DNA from: Acidilobaceae archaeon UBA158
Lineage (GTDB): Archaea; Thermoproteota; Thermoprotei_A; Sulfolobales; Acidilobaceae
Direction: 5' to 3'
NCBI GenBank assembly: GCA_002506595.1
Contig: DAXV01000052.1
Span: 1,046 to 35,924 of the forward strand
Length of the DNA: 34,879 nt
Made by a program: the position numbers and the translations under genes. This document shows, in pieces, positions 1-8,770 of this stretch. Each line of letters starts with the position of its first letter. The stretch's first letter is position 1. The notes below the pieces were generated by a model that saw only the letters and a list, made by a program, of their open reading frames with translations, was not told where the DNA came from and made no database searches.

Positions 1-531
1 ACGGTGAATCCGTATCTTGTTGCAGGACTACCATGGTATAAAAATGGTATATCATATCCAACTCATATATTATTAATAGATGCATTAATACATGAAGATT
101 GGGTTGTTGCAGGAAATGCTTTCTTGCATTTAATTATGCCCTCTCTTACTTTAGCTCTAGGAGTAATGGCGGCCTTAGTAAGATTAATGAGAGGTACTAT
201 GCTAGAAACTCTAGATCAGGATTTTGTAAATTTTGCAAGGGCTAAAGGTGTTCCAGAAAAAGTGGTTATAAATCTTTATGCAAAAAATAACGCTTTATTA
301 CCAGTTATAACTAATTTTGGATATCTAGTCGCAGGTTTATTAGGAGGAGTAGTTGTAATAGAAGATGTATTTGATTATCCAGGTATTGGAATGTGGTTAA
401 CAGATGCCATGATAAATAATGATATGGGAGGGATTATGGGCGGTACTTTATTATTTGGAATAATTTTAGTTGTAACAAGTCTTGTGCTTGATATAATTTA
501 TGCTAAAATAGATCCAAGAATAAGGTATTGA
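1..531 (+). CDS. Peptide-type ABC transporter permease, DppB/OppB family, 5'-truncated by window edge
   Basis: Inner-membrane permease that, with the next gene, forms the channel of an ABC importer for peptides or related small solutes. The reading frame is open to base 1, so only the C-terminal part (about 176 residues) is present. Visible are hydrophobic membrane spans and the cytoplasmic EAA loop that docks on the ATPase (LDQDFVNFARAKGVPE), followed by the family pattern EDVFDYPGIG and the C-terminal DPRIRY. It is the first visible gene of a four-gene run (permease, permease, ATPase, ATPase); a substrate-binding protein is probably upstream, outside the window. In crenarchaea some importers of this family carry sugars, so the substrate is open. 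Confidence 0.9.
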   Translation, partial: TVNPYLVAGLPWYKNGISYPTHILLIDALIHEDWVVAGNAFLHLIMPSLTLALGVMAALVRLMRGTMLETLDQDFVNFARAKGVPEKVVINLYAKNNALLPVITNFGYLVAGLLGGVVVIEDVFDYPGIGMWLTDAMINNDMGGIMGGTLLFGIILVVTSLVLDIIYAKIDPRIRY

Positions 532-546
532 GGTGTGAAAGAGAAA

Positions 547-1461
547 ATGAGTAAAAAAGATATGACAGATAAAAATGAAATAAAACCAGATAGGTGGAGA
601 GAATTAAGGCTTTCTTTGCAAGTATTTTTCTCAAATAAAGCAGCGGTAGCTGGTTTAGTTATTTTTCTTTTTTATTTCTTTGATGCATTAATCTTACAAT
701 TTTTCCCTCAAATTTTGCCTTTCAAGCATCCATATTCATTAACTCCAAATTATGCAGATCCAATTCCACTACCGCCTTCATGGAAACATCCGTTTGGAAC
801 GACGTATCCTGGTGTAGATTTACTTAGGGCTGTTATAAAATCAATAAGGCTTGATTTCTGGTTATCATTAGAAATAGTTATACCAGGAGCGATTATAGGA
901 TTAATCATAGGAATAATAGCAACATATTTTGGAGGTTGGATTGATGAGGTGTTAATGAGAATAACTGATATAGTTTTTAGTATACCATATTTAGTATTAG
1001 CTATAGCAATAGGTTATGTATTAGGCAGAACACTTAATAGTATGATGATAGCTTTGATTCTTGTTTGGTGGCCCCTTTATGCAAGGTATGCAAGAAGCGT
1101 TACTTTGGAAACTAAGGAATTAACATTTATTGAAGCTGCTAGAGCTTCAGGAACAAGTAATTTTAAGATAATGTTTAAGCATATATTACCTAATTCATTA
1201 CCTCCAGTATTTGTACAAATATCTTTAGATTTGGGCACAATAATGTTAACAATATCAGCCTTAGCATTTATAGGATTTTTGCCTGCAGCAAATCTACCTG
1301 AATTAGGATATTTAACAAGTCTTGGTTATAATTATATACAAACTGCGCCTTGGGCAATGATTATACCAGGTTTATTTATTGTTTTATTTGCTTTAGCAGT
1401 AAACTTAATGGGAGATGGGTTTAGAGATGTTATAGATCCAAGAAGGAGGAGTGAGTTATAA
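547..1461 (+). CDS. Peptide-type ABC transporter permease, DppC/OppC family
   Basis: Second permease of the importer, about 304 residues. It has an N-terminal membrane segment, an extracytoplasmic stretch containing PSWKHPFGTTYPGVDLL (typical of DppC proteins), several further membrane spans, an EAA loop (FIEAARASGTSNFKIMFKHI) and the family ending GDGFRDVIDPR. A GTG at 535 would give four more residues but lies inside the ribosome binding site GAGGTG (530-535), so I chose the ATG at 547; the 11-nt spacing is slightly long and the GTG is not excluded. The gene starts just after the stop of the first permease and its end is one base from the next start, so the genes are almost certainly co-transcribed. 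Confidence 0.88.
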   Translation: MSKKDMTDKNEIKPDRWRELRLSLQVFFSNKAAVAGLVIFLFYFFDALILQFFPQILPFKHPYSLTPNYADPIPLPPSWKHPFGTTYPGVDLLRAVIKSIRLDFWLSLEIVIPGAIIGLIIGIIATYFGGWIDEVLMRITDIVFSIPYLVLAIAIGYVLGRTLNSMMIALILVWWPLYARYARSVTLETKELTFIEAARASGTSNFKIMFKHILPNSLPPVFVQISLDLGTIMLTISALAFIGFLPAANLPELGYLTSLGYNYIQTAPWAMIIPGLFIVLFALAVNLMGDGFRDVIDPRRRSEL

Positions 1462-1462
1462 G

Positions 1463-2848
1463 ATGGAAACAAGTAATTTATCAAGTAATTTAGCTCCAAT
1501 AGTTAAGGTAGAAAATTTTCACTTACATTATTATACAAGAAGAGGAGTATATAAGGCGTTAAATGGAGTTAACTTAGAAATAAGAAAAGGAGAAGTTTTG
1601 GGAGTAGCAGGAGAAAGTGGATGTGGCAAATCAACATTGGGAAGATCAATAATGGGATTAATACCAAGAAACGCTGCAGTAGTAAATGGAAGAATATTAG
1701 TTGATGGGAAGGATTATTTAAAGCCTTTGAATGATTATTATAAAAAAGCGAAGAAATTTAAGCCAACTAAAAATGCTGATATCCTTAAAAAAGTTAATGA
1801 GGAAATGTCAAGTATTAGGGGTCAAAAGATATCAATGGTATTTCAAGAACCTATGACTACATTGAATCCTTTATTACAAGTAGGATATCAAATAGCTGAA
1901 GTATTATATTATCATAATCCTGGATTATTAGCTAGTAGAAGATTATCAAGGCATAGGGCAACTAAAGAAGATATGAAAAATATAATTAAGATACTTAAAG
2001 AGAACGGTATTAATGAAAAGCTAACGGACTATTTAAAGAGCAGAAATATACTTGGATTAGAGGATCAAGTAATATCTATTTGGAGAAGAAAAGATTTGCA
2101 CGATTTAAAAAAGGAGCAAATAATAGAAAAACTATGTTGTGAGCCAATAAATTCTTTTACAAAAAAATATTTAGAAGTAATAGAAAAAGAAAATAAATTG
2201 CCAAACTTTTCTAGAGTTCCTATAATAGGCAGGTTAGTAAAGAGAGAGTTATTTAAAGAGGGATATAAAAAGGCATCAGAATTTTTAGGTTTATTGGGTA
2301 TACCTAATGCTGATAAAATGGTCTATATGTATCCTCATGAATTGAGTGGGGGACAAAGACAAAGAATTGTTATTGCTATTGCAATGATTAACAATCCAGA
2401 ATTAGTTATTTTAGATGAACCTACAAGTGCATTAGATGTTACAATACAGGCGCAGATTTTGGAGTTAATTAAGGAATTGAAAGAAAGTACAAACTCATCT
2501 TATATGTTTATTTCTCATGATTTATCAGTATTAGCAGAAGTTTCTGATAGAATAGCAATAATGTATGCAGGTCAAGTCGTTGAAGTTGGAAAGAAAGAAA
2601 ACATATTTGATCAACCCAAGCATCCATATACACAAATGCTTATGGAGGCAATACCAACAATTGAAGTCCATGAATTAAAAGGCATAAAAGGAGAAGTACC
2701 TGATATGAGGAATCCTCCAAAGGGATGTATGTTTAGGGATAGGTGCCCTTATGCGATGCCTATATGTGCTGAAAAAAGGCCAGATCTGATAAAGGTTGGA
2801 GAGGATCATTATGTGGCTTGTTTCCTATATGAGGGTGGTAAATCATGA
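1463..2848 (+). CDS. Peptide-type ABC transporter ATPase, DppD/OppD family, with a large insertion
   Basis: Hydrolyses ATP to drive the importer. About 461 residues: Walker A GESGCGKST (50-58), Q-loop VFQEP (Q128), signature LSGGQ (294-298), Walker B LVILDE (314-319), switch His352. The C-terminal oligopeptide-ABC domain carries Cys422, Cys428, Cys435 and Cys453, the pattern that binds an iron-sulfur cluster in this family. The Q-loop to signature distance is about 166 residues, roughly twice the usual, because of a basic, probably helical insertion around residues 155-260; a smaller insertion (about 85-115) precedes the Q-loop. A GTG at 1451 would add four residues but abuts the AGGAGG motif, so the ATG at 1463 is preferred. 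The gene overlaps the next ATPase by 4 bases (ATGA). Confidence 0.9.
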   Translation: METSNLSSNLAPIVKVENFHLHYYTRRGVYKALNGVNLEIRKGEVLGVAGESGCGKSTLGRSIMGLIPRNAAVVNGRILVDGKDYLKPLNDYYKKAKKFKPTKNADILKKVNEEMSSIRGQKISMVFQEPMTTLNPLLQVGYQIAEVLYYHNPGLLASRRLSRHRATKEDMKNIIKILKENGINEKLTDYLKSRNILGLEDQVISIWRRKDLHDLKKEQIIEKLCCEPINSFTKKYLEVIEKENKLPNFSRVPIIGRLVKRELFKEGYKKASEFLGLLGIPNADKMVYMYPHELSGGQRQRIVIAIAMINNPELVILDEPTSALDVTIQAQILELIKELKESTNSSYMFISHDLSVLAEVSDRIAIMYAGQVVEVGKKENIFDQPKHPYTQMLMEAIPTIEVHELKGIKGEVPDMRNPPKGCMFRDRCPYAMPICAEKRPDLIKVGEDHYVACFLYEGGKS

Positions 2849-4110
2849 TAATAGCTGCTAGACAATTAAGTAAATTCTTTGATGTTAAAGGAGTAAAAAA
2901 TGCAAAAATAAGGGCAGTAGAAAATGTAAACATTGAGATAAAAGAAGGAGAAATAGTAGGCCTGGTTGGAGAAAGCGGATCAGGCAAATCAACTTTAGGC
3001 AGATTGCTTATCAGATTGATTGAACCAACTTCTGGAGAAATTTTATATAATATACCTGATGATGAGCTAGATGAATTTGATATTGCATTAAAGAATAACG
3101 ATCAAAATGCAGTTAAAAAAATTGTAGATAAATATTCAATAATGAGATTGCATGGAAAAGAACTAAAAACATTTAGAAGAAATGTTGGAATAGTATTCCA
3201 AGATCCATATTCATCTTTGGATCCAAGATTGAAAATTGAAGATATAATTGCTGAACCAATTGTAGAAACGGGATTTTTAAAGGGTCCAAAAGTAAAAGCA
3301 AGGGTGTTAGAATTATTAGATGAAGTTCAATTACCTAGAGAATTTAGCTATAGATTTCCTCATGAATTGAGTGGAGGGCAAAGACAAAGAGTAGCATTAG
3401 CAAGAGGAATAGCAACAAATCCTAAGCTAGTTATTTTAGATGAACCTACAAGTGCATTAGATGTATCAATACAAGCAGAAATATTAGAGCTGCTTAAAGA
3501 GCTTAGAAAGAAGTATAACATGGCTATGTTGTTAATAACTCATAATATATCAGTTGTTTCATATATGGCAGATAGAGTGTTTGTTATGTATGCAGGGAAA
3601 ATAATGGAGAAAGGAAATAAGAATGATATTATAAAGAATCCAGAGCATCCTTATACTCAGGCTTTGATATCTGCAGTTCCTCAAATTAAGAGAGTAAGGC
3701 AGAGAATTATATTAAAAGGGGATCCGCCGAATTTAATTAATCCACCAAAAGGATGCAGATTCCATCCTAGATGTCCTGTTGCTTTACCAATTTGTGGTTG
3801 GACAGCAGATGAAGTAAAGCCGACTCTGGAATATTTAATTAGTTCAAAATACTTCACAGAATTTAGCAATACTAAAGTTGAAGTTAAAGACGAGCTAGAA
3901 TTAACTGTATATAATGCTAAGGCTGATAAGTTAAGAGAAATAATAAATATAGAAAAAGAAAATTTAAGGCCATTAATGTCAATAAAAGATATAATAGATG
4001 AGAATGGAAATGTAACATTAAAATTATATAAATATGAAACACCAGAGTTAATTAAACTGGAAAATGGAAGAGAAGTAGAATGTTTGCTTTTCTCTAAATT
4101 TAAAGAGTAA
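2845..4110 (+). CDS. Peptide-type ABC transporter ATPase, DppF/OppF family, with a C-terminal extension
   Basis: Second ATPase of the importer, 421 residues. Walker A GESGSGKST (42-50), Q119 of the Q-loop, signature LSGGQ (175-179), Walker B LVILDE (195-200), His233. The oligopeptide-ABC tail has Cys304, Cys310 and Cys317, with a further Cys near the very C-terminus that could complete a four-Cys iron-sulfur site. After this motif there are about 100 more residues, charged and without recognisable motif, longer than in typical family members. The start overlaps the stop of the preceding ATPase (ATGA), and GGTGG a few bases upstream serves as ribosome binding site. Last gene of the operon; it converges on the NAD kinase 9 bases away. 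Confidence 0.9.
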   Translation: MIIAARQLSKFFDVKGVKNAKIRAVENVNIEIKEGEIVGLVGESGSGKSTLGRLLIRLIEPTSGEILYNIPDDELDEFDIALKNNDQNAVKKIVDKYSIMRLHGKELKTFRRNVGIVFQDPYSSLDPRLKIEDIIAEPIVETGFLKGPKVKARVLELLDEVQLPREFSYRFPHELSGGQRQRVALARGIATNPKLVILDEPTSALDVSIQAEILELLKELRKKYNMAMLLITHNISVVSYMADRVFVMYAGKIMEKGNKNDIIKNPEHPYTQALISAVPQIKRVRQRIILKGDPPNLINPPKGCRFHPRCPVALPICGWTADEVKPTLEYLISSKYFTEFSNTKVEVKDELELTVYNAKADKLREIINIEKENLRPLMSIKDIIDENGNVTLKLYKYETPELIKLENGREVECLLFSKFKE

Positions 4111-4119
4111 TTATTTTAT

Positions 4120-5217
4120 TTAAATTATTTTTATTATTTTTTCTTGTTTATATCCAAAAATCACCTTTATATAACCTTTAAGCATATTATCAACGCTTTC
4201 ATCACCTGTATCGACTAAAAGATATTTTAAAGATGATAGCTTAGAAATTGTTGATATTACTATTATATTTTCCTTGCCAATCATCTTTATAATTTTAGGA
4301 CTTATTTGTTGATTTCCCCTTCCAAACAAAAAGCCCTGACCCCCAATTGGAGAAATTATAATTTTTGCTTTCTGATTATAAATTAAATTTAATATATCAT
4401 TTTCATTTGCATCAAATTTAATAACTTTATAGTTTTTTATTATGTCTACTCCTAAAACCGTTTTTTCTATCCCCAAATTTTTGAAAACATTATACGTTGT
4501 TGTACCTGGACCAACAATATAAATTACATCATTTTTTATTAGTTCTTTAAGATAATTAGAAATCCCCATTATTTCATCTTCATCTGAACTGTAAACTGCT
4601 TGTTTTCCAACGTTTACCATACCTTCTGATGAAATAGATTTCATAAATCCATATAGTTTAATTTTAAGCTTATTGCTTCTATATTCATCTTCATCTATAT
4701 CAAGTACCTCTTTTAATTTGATATTGGAGTTTCCATAAAAATAAGATTCAATGACCTTCGCTGCTTCTCTAGGATTTTTGGCAAATATCGCGCTATACAT
4801 TTTAACACCAGAAGGTATTCCTATGACAGGTAATGAGTCTTTTATTGAATCATAAATGTCTCTAGCCGTTCCGTCGCCTCCAGAAAAAACTAAAATATCA
4901 ACTTCTTTGCTTATTAATTTAGAGCAATTTATTGTATCAAATTTATTAGTATTGTAATTGTCATGTGCACAATTAATAACTTTAAAATTTTTTATCTTGC
5001 TTTGTTTTATTACATATTCACCCATAATGCCATTAGGTACAATAAAAAATAACTCATTAATTATATTTAAACTGTTTAAGAAATCTAAGGTTCTATTAAT
5101 AGAAATTGGTTTTGCGCCTAATTTTAAAGCTGTTTGGTATAGGTTTCCATCTGTACCCTTTAATCCTACTCTACCTCCCATACCAGCAATAGGATTTATA
5201 ATAAGCCCTATTTTCAT
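4120..5217 (-). CDS. ATP-NAD kinase-like protein (archaeal COG3199 type)
   Basis: Predicted to phosphorylate NAD to NADP in the cytoplasm. 365 residues, beginning GLIINPIAGMGGRVGLKGTD, the signature opening of the archaeal/bacterial COG3199 branch, with the nucleotide-binding GGDGT at 113-117 followed by ARD, then GIPSGVKMYSAIFA, and a C-terminal SPIGGQGFLFGRGNQQ stretch typical of the same branch. The ATG at 5217 lies 2 bases after the stop of the DUF309-like gene, so the two form one transcript. Family assignment is strong; the exact phosphate donor (ATP or polyphosphate) cannot be told from sequence. Confidence 0.86.
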   Translation of the reverse strand: MKIGLIINPIAGMGGRVGLKGTDGNLYQTALKLGAKPISINRTLDFLNSLNIINELFFIVPNGIMGEYVIKQSKIKNFKVINCAHDNYNTNKFDTINCSKLISKEVDILVFSGGDGTARDIYDSIKDSLPVIGIPSGVKMYSAIFAKNPREAAKVIESYFYGNSNIKLKEVLDIDEDEYRSNKLKIKLYGFMKSISSEGMVNVGKQAVYSSDEDEIMGISNYLKELIKNDVIYIVGPGTTTYNVFKNLGIEKTVLGVDIIKNYKVIKFDANENDILNLIYNQKAKIIISPIGGQGFLFGRGNQQISPKIIKMIGKENIIVISTISKLSSLKYLLVDTGDESVDNMLKGYIKVIFGYKQEKIIKII

Positions 5218-5219
5218 TT

Positions 5220-5795
5220 TTAATTCCTCAATAGTTCGTTAATTTTTTGTAAATTTAGGCAACTTGAAGCATTTGTTCTTTTATTTTCTAAAATTAGGTT
5301 TATTTGTTTTTTTGCACAGTTTAAATCTATTAGTTCATCTCCTCCAAGATCCTTGGCCATATTAAGCAAGTTTAATGAAGCTTTTATTTCATTTTCTTGT
5401 GCTTTTGCTAATGCTCCAGCATATAATACTAATGATTGTATTCTCTTATCATTATAATCTTTCCAAGGTATTTCCATAAATGTGTGTGCTAGCCAAAACA
5501 GTTCATTATCAAGAAAATCAATAAAATTATTTAGCTCTTTTCCTTTTTTAACTTCAGGTTCTCCAATGAAAACATCAATAATCCTCGATCCTAAAGCCTT
5601 TGTTATTTTTTCTCTGATAGTTTTGCTGTCTTTGCAAAAAACAACCACCTCGATATGAGTAACGGAAACTCTAATTCCATGAGGGCAATTTAAATTTTTT
5701 AGTCTCTCTTTTAATTCATTTAACTCATTAATGCTATATTTATTATTTTCGATTACATATAATGCTCTATCCAATTTCCCACCAATAATTAACAT
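5220..5795 (-). CDS. DUF309-like protein with an extra N-terminal domain
   Basis: 191 residues. The second half (about 95-160) resembles the DUF309 helical family: ELFWLAHTFMEIPWK corresponds to its WEAHE..LE..W motif, followed by IQSLVLYAGALAKAQ, the usual LQGLIL.A.AL.K helix. Here Glu of the WEAHE motif is replaced (WLAHT). The first 95 residues look like a small alpha/beta domain with no motif I recognise. Function of DUF309 is not established. It is the first gene of a two-gene run with the NAD kinase. A TATA-like ATAAATATAA on the minus strand (about 5808-5817) is somewhat close to the ATG, so the start is less certain than the frame. Confidence 0.65.
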   Translation of the reverse strand: MLIIGGKLDRALYVIENNKYSINELNELKERLKNLNCPHGIRVSVTHIEVVVFCKDSKTIREKITKALGSRIIDVFIGEPEVKKGKELNNFIDFLDNELFWLAHTFMEIPWKDYNDKRIQSLVLYAGALAKAQENEIKASLNLLNMAKDLGGDELIDLNCAKKQINLILENKRTNASSCLNLQKINELLRN

Positions 5796-6007
5796 TGGTA
5801 ATAGAACTTATATTTATCCATATTAATAAGCAATTAAATTTGCTATACAAATGAAAGCTTAACCATTTAAATACATATGGAAGTCAAAGATTAACAGAAA
5901 CCATATCTTAAAGTGTTTATATAATAAATTTAATTAAAATAATGTGAAGTGAAATATAATGATGACTTTTAAGATATATTGATAAATATCATTTCAGGGA
6001 GAGTAGA

Positions 6008-6016
6008 TTATATTTT
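6008..6016 (+). promoter_or_regulatory. TATA-like element for a leaderless pilin-like gene
   Basis: TTATATTTT centred about 25 bases before the ATG at 6037, the archaeal distance from TATA box to transcription start. No GGTG-type ribosome binding site precedes the ATG, so a leaderless mRNA is the simplest reading. A second TATA-like stretch near 5912-5922 would give a leader of about 100 bases. Confidence 0.45.
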
Positions 6017-6036
6017 TTAATTTAAATGGGATAAGT

Positions 6037-7800
6037 ATGAAAAAATCTCTGAGCGAAATTGTAGGAAGTATTATTGTGATATCTATTGTTGTGGCATCCA
6101 TTGTAGTTATATATAATTTTTATGCTGATAATATTAATCAATCCTCAGAAATGTTATATACATACCAAAGGAAATTAATGGAAACATACAATCCTCCATT
6201 GATATCAATGATTTATAATAATAGTGGTTTATATTCTTTAATTCAAACGAATTATCCAATAAATATATCTTATTTGATCATTAAGTATGGAAAACAGTTA
6301 TATATAAAGAATTTAAATCAATTAATCTCATCTCATTATGAAATACAATTATTAAAAGATTATAATTGTTCTCAAAACGTAAGCGTTTCATTAATCACAA
6401 GCGATGGTGCTATTATTTCTTATAATCCTTACTACGATCCTAATGTTAACAAGAATTTATTAAATCCTGATTTGGATTATTTTTCTTGTGCTTTTTTATA
6501 TAAAAACTATTCAGCAACAGATTCTACTGAAAATCAAGATACTAAATTATTATATAATGAAACAAGTTTTAGTACAATAACTCCGCCGAGTATTACATAT
6601 TATACTATTAAAACTAATAAAGAGATAAACATAACCGTAAAAGGGAATATTAATAATAATTTGAACTTAGAGTTTTATATAGATGGAAAATCTATATCAT
6701 TAGATAATAATGGAATTTCTTTGCTCTCAACTATTAATGCTAATGATTCAAGGATTTATATTTATGGAGGGGGATATTATAATTCTCAATATACATTAGC
6801 ATATCTTTACTTTTATTCAAACACTACAGCATATTATATTCTTGATTCAAACATAACTGGCACAATAACTTTTACTGCCTCTATATTAGCAATGCCGATA
6901 TTGCTTCATAACGCACCATTACTAACTTTTATAGGAGATGAAGATAATTATTATGGAACATTGAACTATACCAATACTTTAATAAATGGGGCTAATAATG
7001 TAGCAACATATGAAGGGCATGGAAGAATCAATGGAAGTGCTATTGCTTCTGGGCCAGTAATATTTTATTTTTCTAATATAGGTATAACTCAAAATTTCTA
7101 TATAAATTTATCGATAAATTTAAAAGAAATAATAGATTATAATTACACAGAAACAAAATATAAATTACCTAATTATAATTATGTAAAATATAACATTATC
7201 TTATCTAATGGGGTACCGAATCAAATTATAAATTTATATAAGTCTATTAACATGCTAAACATTAATTACCCTTATATAATGTTTGTTACTTCATTAGGAA
7301 ATGTTGATAGAAAATTATTTGCTAACTATCAGATTTTTCAATTTCCATATAATAAATCATATCTTGTGTACTTCCCTTATATGTTGTTATATTATAATTC
7401 AATTCCAAGTTTTTATATAAACAAAGATTCATCGTTAACATATTATTTAATTTTGAATCCAATAAACGTTAGTCCATTTATACTAAATCCTGTTATATTT
7501 GTGGGTATTAATAACATTACATATTTTATACCTAATGATAATTTTAATCCAGTAATAAAATATGGTAATGTTAATCTTAATCAAAGCGTGATGTATGAAT
7601 TTATAAATGGTATTAATTATAATACAACATGTAATCAAAATATATTCTTTATGTTAATTAATATTAATGGGCGATATGAGATGCAAAATGAATTTGTATA
7701 TGGAAGGAGTTTTGAGGCAAATCTTAACAATGGATTATATGTTTATGTTTGTTTTAATAATATTACTAATAATTCAATAAACTTAGCGTATTTTTCCTAA
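6037..7800 (+). CDS. Large Asn/Tyr-rich secreted protein with type IV pilin-like N-terminus
   Basis: 587 residues, not assignable to a named family. The N-terminus (MKKSLSEIVGSIIVISIVV, continuing to about 28) has the shape of archaeal type IV pilins and archaellins: a short basic segment, a possible class III signal peptidase site near KS/L, then one hydrophobic helix. The rest is beta-rich and full of Asn, Tyr and Ile, with about 20 Asn-X-Ser/Thr sequons and only four Cys (YNCSQN, FSCAF, TTCNQ, YVCFN), which could form two disulfides outside the cell. Codon use matches neighbours. It stands alone between divergent and intergenic DNA. It is likely a heavily N-glycosylated surface or pilus-tip-like protein; an S-layer-associated role is possible. 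The class III site lacks the usual Gly or Ala before the cut. Confidence 0.6.
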   Translation: MKKSLSEIVGSIIVISIVVASIVVIYNFYADNINQSSEMLYTYQRKLMETYNPPLISMIYNNSGLYSLIQTNYPINISYLIIKYGKQLYIKNLNQLISSHYEIQLLKDYNCSQNVSVSLITSDGAIISYNPYYDPNVNKNLLNPDLDYFSCAFLYKNYSATDSTENQDTKLLYNETSFSTITPPSITYYTIKTNKEINITVKGNINNNLNLEFYIDGKSISLDNNGISLLSTINANDSRIYIYGGGYYNSQYTLAYLYFYSNTTAYYILDSNITGTITFTASILAMPILLHNAPLLTFIGDEDNYYGTLNYTNTLINGANNVATYEGHGRINGSAIASGPVIFYFSNIGITQNFYINLSINLKEIIDYNYTETKYKLPNYNYVKYNIILSNGVPNQIINLYKSINMLNINYPYIMFVTSLGNVDRKLFANYQIFQFPYNKSYLVYFPYMLLYYNSIPSFYINKDSSLTYYLILNPINVSPFILNPVIFVGINNITYFIPNDNFNPVIKYGNVNLNQSVMYEFINGINYNTTCNQNIFFMLININGRYEMQNEFVYGRSFEANLNNGLYVYVCFNNITNNSINLAYFS

Positions 7801-7979
7801 TTAATACGATTGGATAATTTTTTAAGGATCAATTTTTAACTATTTTATTTGAAGCAAAATGATAAAAATGAATTTACTAAATAGGACAAATTATGAAATA
7901 AAAATGAATTGTGTTACAATAATACATAGCATAGAATATCAAGTTATGTTAAATTATTTTGTTAAGAAGGTGTGCTAAT

Positions 7980-8708
7980 ATGAATGACGATATAAATAAT
8001 CAAAATCTTGATAATATTGGCCAAGAGATTTATTATAACGAACAAAGATGGGCTATATTTAAAAAGAAAAGAATTAGAGCGTTGGAAATAATAGATTCAT
8101 TACAAGAATTAAGCGGATTAATGATAGTTATAGGTAGCGTTGCCAGAGGTGATGTAAAAGTAAGTAGCGATATTGACATTTTTATACCAAGTTCAATACA
8201 GTCATATAAATTAGAATATTTGTTGGAAAAGAAAGGATATACTGTATATGGTAAAGAAATTATTCAAGCCACTCCAAACTATGCTCCCAAAGCTTATTAT
8301 TATATAGATAGCAATTTTAAGGAAGTTATTAGTTTTCCTTTAGCCAAGCTTAACAATAATGAACTGGAATTTTATGGTTGGGGTGGAAAAGTAAGTAAAA
8401 ATGAAATATTATTAAACAAAAGAGTTCCTGGAGTAAACAAAGAATTAAAATTAATTATACCAAAAGATTTTGGGCATATAGAATATCCTATATATGGAAG
8501 AGAATCTGAAGTGTCTAGAATATTAAATGTAAAACTGGAAACTGTATTAGAAAGAGAAAGGGTATTATCAAGGAGAAAGGAGATAGGTAAAACAGGAGTT
8601 TTTTTAAAATATGAAGTGCCATCAGATGAACCTCTTGATGAAGCAATTAAACTTTTAATGAAAAAGAATCCATTTTTTGCAAGAAGGATGGCAGAAAATA
8701 ATAATTAG
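7980..8708 (+). CDS. Nucleotidyltransferase-fold protein (pol beta-like MNT superfamily)
   Basis: 242 residues. Residues 50-70 hold the minimal nucleotidyltransferase motif: GSVARGDVKVSSDIDIFI, with Gly52-Ser53 and the metal-binding pair Asp64/Asp66. The C-terminal half (about 160-242) is basic and helical, with RESEVSRILNVKLETVLERERVLSRR, which may be a helix-turn-helix or RNA-binding module. It resembles the archaeal predicted nucleotidyltransferases of COG1665, substrate unknown. An upstream TTG (7959) would add seven residues, but GGTG at 7969-7972 sits 7 bases before ATG 7980 and fixes that start. A separate promoter (8729) precedes the next gene, so an operon with ribH is not required. 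Confidence 0.72.
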   Translation: MNDDINNQNLDNIGQEIYYNEQRWAIFKKKRIRALEIIDSLQELSGLMIVIGSVARGDVKVSSDIDIFIPSSIQSYKLEYLLEKKGYTVYGKEIIQATPNYAPKAYYYIDSNFKEVISFPLAKLNNNELEFYGWGGKVSKNEILLNKRVPGVNKELKLIIPKDFGHIEYPIYGRESEVSRILNVKLETVLERERVLSRRKEIGKTGVFLKYEVPSDEPLDEAIKLLMKKNPFFARRMAENNN

Positions 8709-8728
8709 ATTTAAATCAAACTTAATAA

Positions 8729-8737
8729 TATTTATAA
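8729..8737 (+). promoter_or_regulatory. TATA box of ribH-arfA
   Basis: TATTTATAA centred at about 8733 predicts a start near 8760, leaving a leader of about 10 bases that contains the GGTG (8761-8764) ribosome binding site of ribH. Confidence 0.55.
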
Positions 8738-8770
8738 GTAACTATTACCTAATGCTATTTGGTGAAATAA

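Noticed and set aside
5959..5965. ATGATGA resembling the C box of a C/D guide RNA
   Set aside because: No D box (CTGA) at proper distance before the next gene and no D'/C' pair.
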